From Streptosporangium sp. NBC_01495 (lineage in GTDB: Bacteria > Actinomycetota > Actinomycetes > Streptosporangiales > Streptosporangiaceae): DNA of 64,000 nt. This document shows, one piece after another, positions 1 through 8,557 of the stretch (positions are counted from its first letter, which is position 1; each line of letters opens with the position of its first letter). The stretch covers positions 7,440,001-7,504,000 of the forward strand of contig NZ_CP109430.1 of the NCBI RefSeq assembly GCF_036250735.1, in the 5' to 3' direction. The notes beneath the pieces are model-generated. The model saw nothing but the letters and a program-made list of their open reading frames with translations. It was not told the origin of the DNA and ran no database searches. A program made the translations under genes and the position numbers.

Positions 1-37
1 GACCCTGCCCATGACCCAGCGCTACTTCCTGTTCTGA
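1..37 (+). CDS. ureC: Urease subunit alpha, C-terminal end (partial)
   Basis: Only the last codons are inside the window. Reading from base 2, they encode TLPMTQRYFLF followed by a TGA stop at 35-37, which matches the conserved end of the nickel-containing catalytic subunit of urease (urea hydrolysis to ammonia and carbamate in the cytoplasm). The accessory genes ureF, ureG and ureD follow on the same strand, so this is the tail of a urease structural operon. The rest of the gene lies to the left of the window. Confidence 0.9.
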   Translation, partial: TLPMTQRYFLF

Positions 38-116
38 CCGGCCCCCGATCGACCGCCGAACCGTCTCGTCCAGCCGTCTCGTCCAGCCGAAGGGAGGCCC
101 GCGCATCAACGCCGCG

Positions 117-932
117 TTGCTGCTCCTGGCCGACTCCCGGTTGCCCGCCGGGGGCCACGCCCACTCCGGGGGCGCCGAGGAGGCGGTCAGGATCGGTGCG
201 ATCCACGACCTTCCCGGCCTCGCCGCCTTCCTGCGGGGCCGCCTGGCCACCGCGGGCCTGGTGACGGCCGCCCTCGCCGCCGCGGCCTGCGAGCTCGGCG
301 CGGCCCACCTCTCCGCGAGCCTCCCGCCCCCGGCGAGCGGCCCACCGGCGGAGGTTCCCGCGCGGGCGAACGGCGTCGCCCCCGCTCCCAGGCACGGTCC
401 CGCTCCCGCGAACGGCTCGTCTCCGGATCCGGAGACGAGCCGTTCCGGGTGGATACGCCTGGACGCGGAGGCCGACGCCAGGATCTCCTCGCCCGCCCAG
501 CGGGTGGCGAGCCGCACGCAGGGCAGGCTGCTGCTGCGGACCTCGCGGAGGATCTGGCCCTCCCCGGTGCTCGACGCGTCGGCCGGGGCCGTCTCCCAGG
601 GAGTCCACCACCCCCTCGCGCTCGGCGCGGTGGCGGCCGTCGCGGGCTGCTCCCCCGCCGAGGCCGCCCTCGCGGCGGCCTACACCTCCGTCACCGGACC
701 CGCCACGGCGGCGGTACGGCTGCTGGGCCTCGACCCGGTCGCCGTCCACCGCCTGCTCGCCGACCTCGCCCCGGCCATGGAAAGGGTCGCGGCCACCGTC
801 ACCACCGGAGAGTCCGGGAAGTCCCGGGACTCCCCGGACTCCTGGGAGTCACTGCCCGCGCACGCCGCCCCCGCGCTCGACCTGCTCGCCGAACAGCACA
901 TCCGCGCAGATCTGAGGCTCTTCGTCTCCTGA
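117..932 (+). CDS. ureF: Urease accessory protein UreF
   Basis: UreF, with UreD and UreG, forms the chaperone complex that delivers nickel to apo-urease. The N-terminus carries the family signature LLLADSRLPAGGHAHSGG, and the all-helical core resumes after about residue 110 (ISSPAQRVASRTQGR, HHPLALGAVAA). At 271 aa it is longer than usual UreF (about 225-230) because of a Pro/Ala-rich insert near residues 66-110. TTG at 117 is the first ordinary start, but AGGGAGG at 91-97 is 19 nt away from it and 7 nt from an in-frame ATC at 105; translation may begin at that rare codon. It lies between ureC and ureG, 28 bp before ureG. Confidence 0.88.
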   Translation: MLLLADSRLPAGGHAHSGGAEEAVRIGAIHDLPGLAAFLRGRLATAGLVTAALAAAACELGAAHLSASLPPPASGPPAEVPARANGVAPAPRHGPAPANGSSPDPETSRSGWIRLDAEADARISSPAQRVASRTQGRLLLRTSRRIWPSPVLDASAGAVSQGVHHPLALGAVAAVAGCSPAEAALAAAYTSVTGPATAAVRLLGLDPVAVHRLLADLAPAMERVAATVTTGESGKSRDSPDSWESLPAHAAPALDLLAEQHIRADLRLFVS

Positions 933-960
933 CGACCACCTGGAAGGACGGTGACCCCCC

Positions 961-1629
961 ATGGGCGCCAACCACGACGACCACCACCACGCCGCCGACC
1001 CTCACGGACGAGCACTGCGTCTGGGCATCGGAGGGCCCGTCGGCAGCGGCAAGACCGCGCTGACCGCGGCCCTGTGCCGGACGCTCGGCCCCTCGATGCG
1101 CCTGGGTGTGGTGACCAACGACATCTACACCACCGAGGACGCCGACTTCCTGCGCAGGGCGGGCGTGCTCGATCCGGAGCGGATCGTCGCCGTCCAGACC
1201 GGGTGCTGCCCGCACACCGCCATCCGCGACGACATCGCGGCCAACCTCGACGCGGTGGAGACCCTGGAGGAGCGGTTCGGCCCGCTCGACCTGGTGATCG
1301 TGGAGAGCGGCGGTGACAACCTCACGGCCACCTTCAGCAGGGGCCTGGCCGACCGGCAGATCTTCGTACTGGACGTGTCCGGCGGCGACAAGGTCCCGCG
1401 CAAGGGCGGCCCCGGCGTGACGACGGCCGACCTGCTCGTGGTCAACAAGACCGACCTGGCCCCGATGGTCGGCGCGGACCTCACGGTCATGTCCCGCGAC
1501 GCGGCGGCCGTACGGGAGGGCAGGCCCGTGCTGTTCACCTCGATCAGGGAGGATCCGAGCGCGCACGCGGTCTCCGACTGGGTCACCGGCCTGGTCGAGT
1601 CCTGGGCCCACGAGCACTCCAACGCCTGA
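961..1629 (+). CDS. ureG: Urease accessory GTPase UreG
   Basis: SIMIBI-class GTPase that powers nickel insertion into urease. The 222-aa protein has a histidine-rich N-terminus (residues 5-15) typical of nickel-handling UreG, a P-loop GGPVGSGKT at residues 24-32, the conserved TNDIYTTEDADFL stretch, VESGGDNL, and the guanine-specificity motif VNKTDL. Size and motif order match the family. It follows ureF closely, and ureD starts 4 bp after its stop, so ureF-ureG-ureD are probably translated from one mRNA. Confidence 0.95.
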   Translation: MGANHDDHHHAADPHGRALRLGIGGPVGSGKTALTAALCRTLGPSMRLGVVTNDIYTTEDADFLRRAGVLDPERIVAVQTGCCPHTAIRDDIAANLDAVETLEERFGPLDLVIVESGGDNLTATFSRGLADRQIFVLDVSGGDKVPRKGGPGVTTADLLVVNKTDLAPMVGADLTVMSRDAAAVREGRPVLFTSIREDPSAHAVSDWVTGLVESWAHEHSNA

Positions 1630-1633
1630 CCTC

Positions 1634-2473
1634 ATGTCCGTCACCGACTCCGCCCCGGCTCCCGCCCCCGTCCACGACGACGCCCCCACGCCCGCGCGGC
1701 CCGTACGTCCCGAGCCGGGGCGGGCCGGGCGGCGGTCGATGAGGGCGCGGGCGGCGATCGCCACCCGGCTGGACTCCGGCGGCCGGACCGTCCTGGCCAC
1801 GATGCGTTCGGGGCCGCCGCTCACGGTGCGGGCGACCGCGCCTGGCCGGGTGCACCTGGTGTCCACCGCCGCGGGTCCGCTGGGCGGCGACGACCTGGCC
1901 CTCGACATCGAGGTGGCGCCGGGCACCGCGCTGGAGGTGCGGTCGGTCGCGAGCACGCTGGTGCTGCCCGGCTCCGCGGGGGCCGAGTCGCTGATGACGA
2001 TCACGGCCAGGGTCGGCGCGGGCGCCTCGCTGCGCTTCGCGCCGGAACCGACGGTGCTCGCGGCGGGCTGCCTGCACCGCGCGATCGTCCGGCTGGACCT
2101 GGCCGAGGACGCGCGGGTGTTCTGGCGCGAGGAGATCGTCTTCGGCCGGTACGGCGAGCGGCCCGGACGTTGTCACTCGCGCTTCGACGCCGTTCTCGGC
2201 GGGGTGCCGCTGCTCCGGCAGGAGTTCGTGGTGGGCGACCCGGAGATCGACGGCAGCTCCGCCGTCTACGGCGACGCCCGCTGCGTGGGCAGCACCCTGA
2301 TCACCGGACGGGCGCCGGAGACGGTGGTCGGGGACGGCTGGGCCGTCCTTCCGCTGGCCGGCCCCGGCACCCTGGTCTCCGCACTCGGCCGGGACGCCGT
2401 CGAGCTGCGGCGGCGGCTCCGGCACGGTGAGGAGGCGGCCACCCCTGAGGGGGTGGCGGGCCCTCAGTCGTAG
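1634..2473 (+). CDS. ureD: Urease accessory protein UreD (UreH)
   Basis: UreD binds apo-urease and recruits the UreF-UreG complex for nickel loading. The 279-aa sequence shows the family pattern: VRATAPGRVHLVSTAAGPLGGDD, then LRFAPEPTVLAAGC and FWREEIVFGRYGERPG. The first 35 residues are Pro/Ala-rich and variable. It is the last gene of the urease operon. Its 3' end overlaps the convergently transcribed era gene by 10 bp, which leaves no room for a terminator between them. Confidence 0.9.
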   Translation: MSVTDSAPAPAPVHDDAPTPARPVRPEPGRAGRRSMRARAAIATRLDSGGRTVLATMRSGPPLTVRATAPGRVHLVSTAAGPLGGDDLALDIEVAPGTALEVRSVASTLVLPGSAGAESLMTITARVGAGASLRFAPEPTVLAAGCLHRAIVRLDLAEDARVFWREEIVFGRYGERPGRCHSRFDAVLGGVPLLRQEFVVGDPEIDGSSAVYGDARCVGSTLITGRAPETVVGDGWAVLPLAGPGTLVSALGRDAVELRRRLRHGEEAATPEGVAGPQS

Positions 2474-3384
2474 AAGCCCAGGCGGCGGAGCTGCTTGGGG
2501 TCGCGCTGCCAGTCCTTGGCGACGCTGATGCGCAGGTCGAGGTAGACGCGGGTGCCGAGGAGGGCCTCGATCTGCTGGCGGGCGCGACTGCCGACGTCCT
2601 TGAGCCGGGAGCCCTTGTGCCCGATCACGATGGCCTTCTGGGACGGGCGCTCGACGAACATGTGCGCGTAGATGTCGAGGAGGTCGTCGCGCCCCTCCCT
2701 GGGCATCATCTCGTCGACGACGACCGCGATCGAGTGCGGCAGCTCGTCGCGTACGCCCTCCAGGGCCGCCTCGCGGATCAGCTCGCCCACCAGCACCTGC
2801 TCGGGCTCGTCGGTGAGCTGGCCTCCCTCGTACAGCGGGGGGCTCTCCGGGAGGCGCTGGACCAGCACGTCGGCCAGCACGTCGAGCTGCTCGCCCGACC
2901 GCGCGGAGACCGGGACGATGTCGTCGAAGTCGGCGAGCTGGGAGATCGCGAGCAGCTGTGCGGCGATCTGCTCGCGGGTCGCCAGGTCGCACTTGGTCAC
3001 CACGGCGACCACCGGGGTCTTCTTGATGCCCGCGAGCTTCTCCGCGATGAACCGGTCACCCTTGCCGATGGGCTCGTTGGCGGGCACGCAGAAGCCGATC
3101 GCGTCGACCTCGGTGAGGGTGGAGAGCACCAGGCTGTCCAGCCGCTCACCCAGGAGCGTGCGGGGCCGGTGCAGACCCGGCGTGTCGACGATGATGAGCT
3201 GGGAGTCGGGGCGGTGCACGATGCCACGGATGGCGCGGCGGGTCGTCTGGGGCTTGGAGGAGGTGATCGCCACCTTCGTGCCGACCAAGGCGTTCATCAG
3301 CGTGGACTTGCCGACGTTGGGCCGGCCGACGAAGCAGGCGAAACCGGCATGGAAATCAGCAGCTGAGGAACTCACGTCAACCAT
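2464..3384 (-). CDS. era: GTPase Era
   Basis: Essential ribosome-biogenesis GTPase that binds the 3' end of 16S rRNA during 30S maturation. The 306-aa protein has a G1 motif GRPNVGKS (residues 20-27), SKPQTTR in switch I, DTPG in G3, and TKCD in the G4 position instead of NKxD, as is usual in actinobacterial Era. The C-terminal KH domain includes IVIGHKGSRLKDVG. It is the distal gene of the leftward ybeY-CBS protein-deaminase-like-era cluster. The 3' end overlaps ureD by 10 bp. Confidence 0.95.
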   Translation of the reverse strand: MVDVSSSAADFHAGFACFVGRPNVGKSTLMNALVGTKVAITSSKPQTTRRAIRGIVHRPDSQLIIVDTPGLHRPRTLLGERLDSLVLSTLTEVDAIGFCVPANEPIGKGDRFIAEKLAGIKKTPVVAVVTKCDLATREQIAAQLLAISQLADFDDIVPVSARSGEQLDVLADVLVQRLPESPPLYEGGQLTDEPEQVLVGELIREAALEGVRDELPHSIAVVVDEMMPREGRDDLLDIYAHMFVERPSQKAIVIGHKGSRLKDVGSRARQQIEALLGTRVYLDLRISVAKDWQRDPKQLRRLGFYD

Positions 3385-3401
3385 TGTCGCCGATGCCGGA
3401 C

Positions 3402-3734
3402 TCAGCTCTGACGCGGTGTCCCGTCGGGACCGGCCACGAGCACGGTCTCGCCGCCCAGATCGCGGACCGCCCGCGTGTCGGCGTCGGAGGGACCGTCACC
3501 CGCCGTGACCAGCGCGGCGGCCTCCAGCGACTCCGCTCCGCTGGACACCGCCATCGCCACGGCGACCTGGAGCGCGGACAGGGTCAGCGACGGCAACGCC
3601 ACATTGGTCGCCGAGTAGGTCCGGCCGGTCTCGTCCCGCACGGCGGCCCCCTCGGCTGCGCCGTTGCGGGCACGGGCGGAACGGGCCAGCACGATGATCT
3701 TCTTGTCCTCGGGATCGAGGGTCGCGTCACTCAC
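3402..3734 (-). CDS. Cytidine deaminase-like protein lacking zinc ligands
   Basis: A 110-aa protein beginning with GTG (VSDATLDPEDKKIIVLAR); the frame stays open further upstream but that part is low-complexity and unlike any protein. The fold pattern resembles cytidine deaminase (ARSARARNGAAEGAAV, then TYSATNVALPSLTLSALQVA), and actinobacteria often have such a gene beside era. However, the Cys/His-Ala-Glu and PCxxC zinc-binding motifs of active deaminases are missing: the equivalent segments read NVALPSLTLSALQ and have no cysteine. It is therefore probably not a deaminase. The stop lies 17 bp before the era start, so the two are likely co-transcribed. Confidence 0.72.
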   Translation of the reverse strand: MSDATLDPEDKKIIVLARSARARNGAAEGAAVRDETGRTYSATNVALPSLTLSALQVAVAMAVSSGAESLEAAALVTAGDGPSDADTRAVRDLGGETVLVAGPDGTPRQS

Positions 3735-3925
3735 GGCACAAGGGTATTCAGCTTCCGGCCCGCACGGCGACCCGGCCTCGTCCGGGCGGCGATCCCCTTC
3801 CGGACCGAGGCTCCGCCCCGGCGGCCTCCCCCCGGCGGCGCCCCCGCTCAGGCGGTCCTCCCCCAGGCGGTACCCCCTCAGAAGATGCCCTCTGGAACGA
3901 CGCCCCCTCGGACGGTGACTCCCGC

Positions 3926-4582
3926 TCACGCGCCGACCTCCCCGACCAGCAGGCGGGCGAGCTGCCCGGTACGCGCGGCGTCGACGTCCCTGACCCCGGC
4001 GTGCACCAGCGAGACCAGGGTGTGGCCGCTGAGGGCGAACACCAGGTGGATCTCGTACGGGTATCCGTTCAGCCTGCCGTTCAGCCGCCTGGCCTGCACC
4101 CCGTCACCGATCCCGCCCAGGTCCAGGCCGGAGACCCTGAAGGCGGTGCCGCGACCCGCGAGGGGGGCGCGCGCGACCGGGCAGCCGCCCAGCGCCTCGG
4201 CGAGCTCGCCGAAGTGGAGCGCGGCGTCGTCACCGTCGTAGGAGGCCAGGCCGAACCCGGCCAGCTCCCCGACCCCGTCGCCCTGGTAGGTCACGGCGGC
4301 CCGCGCGTCCAGCGCCCGCTTCGGCGGCCTGCCTCCGGCGGCGTCGAGGACGAGCCTGCAGTCCTCGTCGACGGGCTTGAAGGGAGCTCGCCAGCCGTCC
4401 CGCGGGCGGGCCGAGAATCCCTCCGGCAGGTCCCGTGCCCCGCTGAGCACCCCCCGCAGCCGGTTCAGCTCCGCGGCGCGGTCCGTGGCGCCGCCGGACC
4501 CCTCGTCGCCGCACCCGCCCGAAACGGTCGATACAAATCCACACAACACCGCAAAAACCACAAAACTCAACCCCCGTGTCAT
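3926..4582 (-). CDS. Putative lipoprotein of unknown function
   Basis: A 218-aa protein with an N-terminal hydrophobic stretch (LSFVVFAVLCGFVSTVSGG) ending at a cysteine in an approximate lipobox (SGGC), then a soluble region with several Cys (EDCRLVL, GGCPVAR) and no motif I recognise. The ATG at 4582 is chosen because GGGGGA precedes it by about 7 nt; a longer frame to 4672 has no ribosome site. The gene is inserted between the CBS membrane protein and the deaminase-like gene of an otherwise conserved cluster and has its own 390-bp upstream region, so it is probably transcribed separately. Confidence 0.6.
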   Translation of the reverse strand: MTRGLSFVVFAVLCGFVSTVSGGCGDEGSGGATDRAAELNRLRGVLSGARDLPEGFSARPRDGWRAPFKPVDEDCRLVLDAAGGRPPKRALDARAAVTYQGDGVGELAGFGLASYDGDDAALHFGELAEALGGCPVARAPLAGRGTAFRVSGLDLGGIGDGVQARRLNGRLNGYPYEIHLVFALSGHTLVSLVHAGVRDVDAARTGQLARLLVGEVGA

Positions 4583-4975
4583 GAGCATTCCCCCGATGTC
4601 ATGTGCGAGTGTCATGCGCGAGGCGGCCCGTCCCCACCGACCCGCTTTCTTCCCCGTCAGAAAAAGCGGCAACCATTCGATAAACGCCTAAGGGTGCCCT
4701 CAACCGCATTTCACGGTCGAGAACACCCTTGAGCGAGTGACGCAGAACAGCCTCGGAGCCCTGCGTGACTCTGTCTCCCCCTGGAGCCGGTCCCTCGCAC
4801 CGCGAACCCCTCCGGGCGCCGGGACCTTCCCCACCGACTCCCGCGCGACCGGGTGCCGTGGGAGAAGCCTCGCGCGCCCCGCTTGCAGAAGACTTGCGGA
4901 CGACTTGGGGACGGATGATCCGCCCGGATCCGGCCGCCCGGATCACCTCCCCTGACCACTACGGCCCGGGGCCCC
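4583..4975. other. Intergenic region with tandem 11-bp repeats
   Basis: About 390 bp without a convincing gene, between the lipoprotein gene and the CBS-domain gene, both on the minus strand. Open frames here are low-complexity and lack ribosome sites. It holds three tandem 11-bp repeats at 4881-4913 (listed separately), and a 7-bp inverted repeat AAGGGTG/CACCCTT at 4690-4730 that is too widely spaced for a normal terminator. The promoter of the lipoprotein gene is probably here. Confidence 0.5.
4881..4913. repeat. Three tandem 11-bp direct repeats (possible activator site)
   Basis: GCTTGCAGAAG, ACTTGCGGACG and ACTTGGGGACG follow one another without gaps. One repeat per helical turn is the layout used by OmpR/SARP-type winged-helix activators (AfsR, other BTAD regulators). 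The only downstream gene in a usable orientation is the lipoprotein at 4582 (-), about 300 bp away. The function is inferred from layout only. Confidence 0.4.
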
Positions 4976-6277
4976 TCACTGGTCGGCGGAGGCCGAGACC
5001 GAGTCGGACTCGGCGGGGACGGCCCTGGTGACGAGGACCGTGCCGATCCGGTTGCGGCGACCGGCCAGGCTCTCGGCCGTCAGGCTGAGCCCCTCCACCA
5101 CCGCCTGGGAACCGGCGATCGGCACCCGGCCCAGCGCGTGCGCCAGCAGCCCCCCGACGGTCTCGACGTCGTCGACCTCGAGCTCGATGCCGAACAGGTC
5201 TTCCAGGTCGCCCACCGGGAGCCTCGCGGTCACCCGGACCGCACCGTCGTCCAGCGGCTCCACCCTGGGGGCCTCCTGGTCGTACTCGTCGGCGATCTCA
5301 CCGACGATCTCCTCCAGGATGTCCTCGATGGTGACCAGGCCGGCCGTGCCGCCGTACTCGTCGATGACGATGGCCTGGTGGATCTGGCGGGCCTGCATCT
5401 CGCGGAGAAGCTGGTCGATCGGCTTGCTCTCCGGCACGTAGGTGGCCGGGCGCATGAGGGACTCCACCGGCTCGGCGCGCCCCTCGTCGCCGGTGTCCTG
5501 CACCCGACGCGCGATGTCCTTGAGATAGGCGATGCCGATGACGTCGTCCTCGTTCTCACCCACCACGGGGATCCGCGAGAAACCACTGCGCAGGGCGAGC
5601 GACAGGGCCTGGTTCAGCGTCTTGCCGCGCTCGATGAACACCATGTCGGTACGGGGCACCATGACCTCGCGGGCCAGCGTGTCACCGAGCTCGAAGACCG
5701 AATGGATCATCTCCCGCTCGTCGGGCTCGATCACCCTGCGCTCCTCGGCCAGGTCGACCAGGTCGCGCAGCTCGGCCTCCGAGGTGAAGGGCCCCTCGCG
5801 GAAGCCCTTGCCGGGCGTCACGGCGTTGCCGAGCAGGATGAGCAGCTTGGGCAGGGGGCCGAAGATCCGGGTCAGACCGTAGACCAGGGGCGCGCTGGCG
5901 AGCGCGATCGGCTCCGCGTGCTGGCGGCCCAGCGTGCGCGGGGAGACCCCGACGATCACGTAGCTGATGACGATCATGACGGCCGCCGCCGCGGCGTAGG
6001 CCCAGCCCTGGTCGCCGAGCCAGTCGATGAAGAGCAGCGTGGCGATCACCGTGGCGACCAGCTCGCAGCTCAGCCGGAGCAGGAGCAGCAGGTTCAGGTA
6101 GCGCGGCGGGTCGGCGACGATCGCCTGCAGGCGCCCCGCGCCCCGGCGGCCGTCGCGGGCGAACTCCTCCGCGCGAACCCTTGAGATGCGGGTCAGGGCC
6201 GTCTCCGCGCTGGCGATCAACCCGCCGACCACGACGAGGACGACGGCCGAGAACAACCACCCGTTGGCGAAGCTCAC
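4976..6277 (-). CDS. HlyC/CorC-type membrane protein (CNNM + CBS + CorC domains)
   Basis: A 433-aa member of the transporter-associated CorC/CNNM family, probably linked to Mg2+ or Co2+ efflux. Residues 1-190 form a DUF21/CNNM membrane domain (several hydrophobic helices, e.g. LFSAVVLVVVGGLIASAETA), followed by two CBS repeats (VMVPRTDMVFIE and LMRPATYVPESKPID) and a C-terminal CorC_HlyC domain (DDVETVGGLLAHALGRVP). GTG at 6277 is chosen because it overlaps the ybeY stop by 4 nt (GTGA), a sign of translational coupling. Actinobacteria commonly place this gene between ybeY and era. Confidence 0.88.
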   Translation of the reverse strand: MSFANGWLFSAVVLVVVGGLIASAETALTRISRVRAEEFARDGRRGAGRLQAIVADPPRYLNLLLLLRLSCELVATVIATLLFIDWLGDQGWAYAAAAAVMIVISYVIVGVSPRTLGRQHAEPIALASAPLVYGLTRIFGPLPKLLILLGNAVTPGKGFREGPFTSEAELRDLVDLAEERRVIEPDEREMIHSVFELGDTLAREVMVPRTDMVFIERGKTLNQALSLALRSGFSRIPVVGENEDDVIGIAYLKDIARRVQDTGDEGRAEPVESLMRPATYVPESKPIDQLLREMQARQIHQAIVIDEYGGTAGLVTIEDILEEIVGEIADEYDQEAPRVEPLDDGAVRVTARLPVGDLEDLFGIELEVDDVETVGGLLAHALGRVPIAGSQAVVEGLSLTAESLAGRRNRIGTVLVTRAVPAESDSVSASADQ

Positions 6278-6756
6278 CGCTGGGGGCGCACCTCCCGCCA
6301 CGACTCCAGAAGCTCGCCCTGAAGGCCGAACATCTCCTTGTGCTCCTCGGGCTCGGCGTGGTCGTAGCCGAGCAGGTGCAGGATGCCGTGCGTGCACAGC
6401 AGCTCCAGCTCGGCCTCGGTGCCGTGCCCGGCCTCGGCCCCCTGCTTGGCGGCCACCTGCGGGCAGAGCACCACGTCGCCGAGGAGCGCCGGGTCGGTGG
6501 GCGCGTCGCCCTCCTGCCTGGCCCCCGCGCCGGGCCCGGGGCGCAGCTCGTCCATCGGGAAGGCCAGCACGTCCGTGGGACCGGGCTCGCCCATCCACTG
6601 CTCGTGCAGCACCGACATGGCCTCTTCGTCGACGACCAGGATCGACAGCTCGGCGAGCGGGTTGATGCCCATCCGCTCCAGCACGTGCCCCGACAGCGAG
6701 ACGATGAGCCCCTCGTCGATCTCGACACCGGACTCGTTGTTGACCTCGACGCTCAT
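6274..6756 (-). CDS. ybeY: Endoribonuclease YbeY
   Basis: Single-strand-specific, metal-dependent endoribonuclease involved in 16S rRNA 3'-end maturation and 70S quality control. The 160-aa protein contains the zinc-binding signature HGILHLLGYDH followed by a short helix with HKEM, and the upstream EWMGEPGPTDVLAFPMDE region typical of the family. The stop overlaps the start of the CBS-domain gene. phoH lies 132 bp upstream, the usual phoH-ybeY pairing. Confidence 0.94.
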   Translation of the reverse strand: MSVEVNNESGVEIDEGLIVSLSGHVLERMGINPLAELSILVVDEEAMSVLHEQWMGEPGPTDVLAFPMDELRPGPGAGARQEGDAPTDPALLGDVVLCPQVAAKQGAEAGHGTEAELELLCTHGILHLLGYDHAEPEEHKEMFGLQGELLESWREVRPQR

Positions 6757-6888
6757 CGGCCGTTCCCCGCTCCCCGTTCGCCGCGCGACCGGTTCGTGCC
6801 CCGCGACCCGATCCGCCTGTCGCGCCGGAGTCGCTCCGTGCTCATCGCTCGCCCACCGCTTCTCGACCGGCCGCCGGCCCGTCCGTTC

Positions 6889-7956
6889 TCATGATCTCCC
6901 CCGGGGGCGCTGCTTGACCACGCCCTTGATCTGCTCCACGGCGCTGCTCTGGCGCTGGGTCTCGTCGTAACGCCCGTACGCGTCCACGATGTCTCCCACC
7001 AGCTTATGCCGCACCACGTCCGCACTGGTCAGGCGGCTGAAGTGGATGTCGGAGACGCCGTCGAGGATGTCCTGGACGACCCTGAGGCCGCTCTGCGTGC
7101 CGTTCGGCAGGTCGACCTGGGTGACGTCACCGGTGACGACGATCTTCGAGTTGAAGCCCAGTCGCGTCAGGAACATCTTCATCTGCTCCGGCGAGGTGTT
7201 CTGCGCCTCGTCCAGGATGATGTAGGCGTCGTTGAGCGTACGGCCGCGCATGTAGGCCAGGGGGGCGACCTCGATCGTGCCCGCCGCCATCAGCCTGGGG
7301 ATCGAATCGGGGTCGAGCATGTCGTGCAGCGCGTCGTAGAGGGGGCGCAGGTAGGGATCGATCTTCTCGTAGAGCGTGCCGGGCAGGAAGCCGAGCCTCT
7401 CGCCCGCCTCGACGGCGGGGCGGGTGAGGATGATCCGGTTGACCTTCTTCTCCTGGAGGGCCTTCACCGCCTTCGCCATCGCGAGGTAGGTCTTGCCCGT
7501 GCCGGCCGGGCCGATGCCGAAGACGATGGTGAACTTGTCGATCGCGTCGACGTAACGCTTCTGGTTCACGGTCTTCGGGCGGATGGTCCGGCCCCGCGAG
7601 GAGATGATGTCCAGGGAGAGCACCTCGGCGGGCCTGTCGGAGGTCATCCGCAGCATGGCGATGCTGCGCTCGACCGCGTCGGCCGTGAGCTGCGCGCCCC
7701 CGCGGACGAGTTCGGACATCTCCTCGAAGAGCCGCACCACGGTGCTGCTCTCCTCGGGACTGCCGGTGACGGTGATCTCGTTACCCCGGACGTGGATGTC
7801 GGCGCGAAAGGCGCCCTCGATGACGCGCAACAGCTCGTCGCGCGAGCCCAGCAGGCTGACCATCGACTGATCGTCCGGAATAACCACCTTCGCCTGGGTC
7901 CGGCTGGCACCCCGGGACCTCGACGGCGTTCTGCTGGAATCGTTTGTCTCGGACAT
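6889..7956 (-). CDS. PhoH-like ATPase
   Basis: A 355-aa cytoplasmic P-loop ATPase of the PhoH family, thought to act in RNA metabolism. An N-terminal KH-like segment (VIEGAFRADIHVRGNEITVTG written in the region of residues 45-66) precedes the PhoH domain with Walker A GPAGTGKT at residues 149-156 and Walker B YIILDEAQN. VVTGDVTQVDLP is also conserved. The first 25 residues are Ser/Arg-rich. It heads the leftward phoH-ybeY-CBS-era series and starts 92 bp from the 3' end of the HIT gene on the same strand. Confidence 0.93.
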   Translation of the reverse strand: MSETNDSSRTPSRSRGASRTQAKVVIPDDQSMVSLLGSRDELLRVIEGAFRADIHVRGNEITVTGSPEESSTVVRLFEEMSELVRGGAQLTADAVERSIAMLRMTSDRPAEVLSLDIISSRGRTIRPKTVNQKRYVDAIDKFTIVFGIGPAGTGKTYLAMAKAVKALQEKKVNRIILTRPAVEAGERLGFLPGTLYEKIDPYLRPLYDALHDMLDPDSIPRLMAAGTIEVAPLAYMRGRTLNDAYIILDEAQNTSPEQMKMFLTRLGFNSKIVVTGDVTQVDLPNGTQSGLRVVQDILDGVSDIHFSRLTSADVVRHKLVGDIVDAYGRYDETQRQSSAVEQIKGVVKQRPRGRS

Positions 7957-8048
7957 GAGCGGGCCTTACGGCCTGTTCGCCTCCAGATATAGGCGCGGAA
8001 CTTCAACGCCATGCTATCCGCGATCGCCGGGATCGCGCCTACCGGTTT

Positions 8049-8402
8049 TCAGCCGGGCGGCCACTGCAGGCCGCGCCCGCCGAGCACGTGTCCGTGCACG
8101 TGGAAGACGGTCTGGCCGGCGCCGGGCCCGGTGTTGAACACCAGCCGGTAGCCCGACTCCGCGACCCCCTCCCGCAGGGCGACCTCGTGCGCGGCCTTGA
8201 TCACCTCGTCGGCCAGGCCGTGGTCGGCTGCGGCCAGGGCCGCCGCGTCCCTGTAGTGGTCCTTGGGGATCACCAGCACGTGGGTCGGCGCCTGGGGATT
8301 GACATCGCGGAAGGCCAGCGCGCGATCGGTCTCGTAGACGATCTCCGCGGGAATCTCCTTGGCCACGATCCTGCAGAACAGGCAGTCGGCTTCGCTCACC
8401 AT
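8049..8402 (-). CDS. HIT-family nucleotide-binding protein
   Basis: Histidine-triad hydrolase/transferase acting on nucleoside phosphates such as adenosine 5'-phosphoramidate. The 117-aa protein starts MVSEADCLFCRIVAKEIPA, keeps the CxxC pair near the N-terminus, HVLVIPKDH in the middle, and the active-site triad HVHGH near the C-terminus. ATG at 8402 fits the family N-terminus; an in-frame ATG at 8414 is the alternative, and neither has a strong ribosome site. It is divergent from the sigma-factor gene. Confidence 0.9.
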   Translation of the reverse strand: MVSEADCLFCRIVAKEIPAEIVYETDRALAFRDVNPQAPTHVLVIPKDHYRDAAALAAADHGLADEVIKAAHEVALREGVAESGYRLVFNTGPGAGQTVFHVHGHVLGGRGLQWPPG

Positions 8403-8557
8403 GACAGGCACCATACCGCCGAGGACGTTGCGAATCGGTGATGGTTCCCGTCCGCAAACAAAGATCCGCCCGGATATGGTGGGTGTGCAAAACTTCAACC
8501 ACGACAGCCCTTTGCGCACAGCAATATATGGCCGCCTGGCGAGGACACGACTGGGTC

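Noticed and set aside
4690..4730. AAGGGTG/CACCCTT as a terminator
   Set aside because: The arms are 27 nt apart and no gene ends nearby on either strand.
4599..4946. 115-aa minus-strand frame before the lipoprotein gene
   Set aside because: Low-complexity, no recognisable motif and no ribosome site; the region looks like a promoter.
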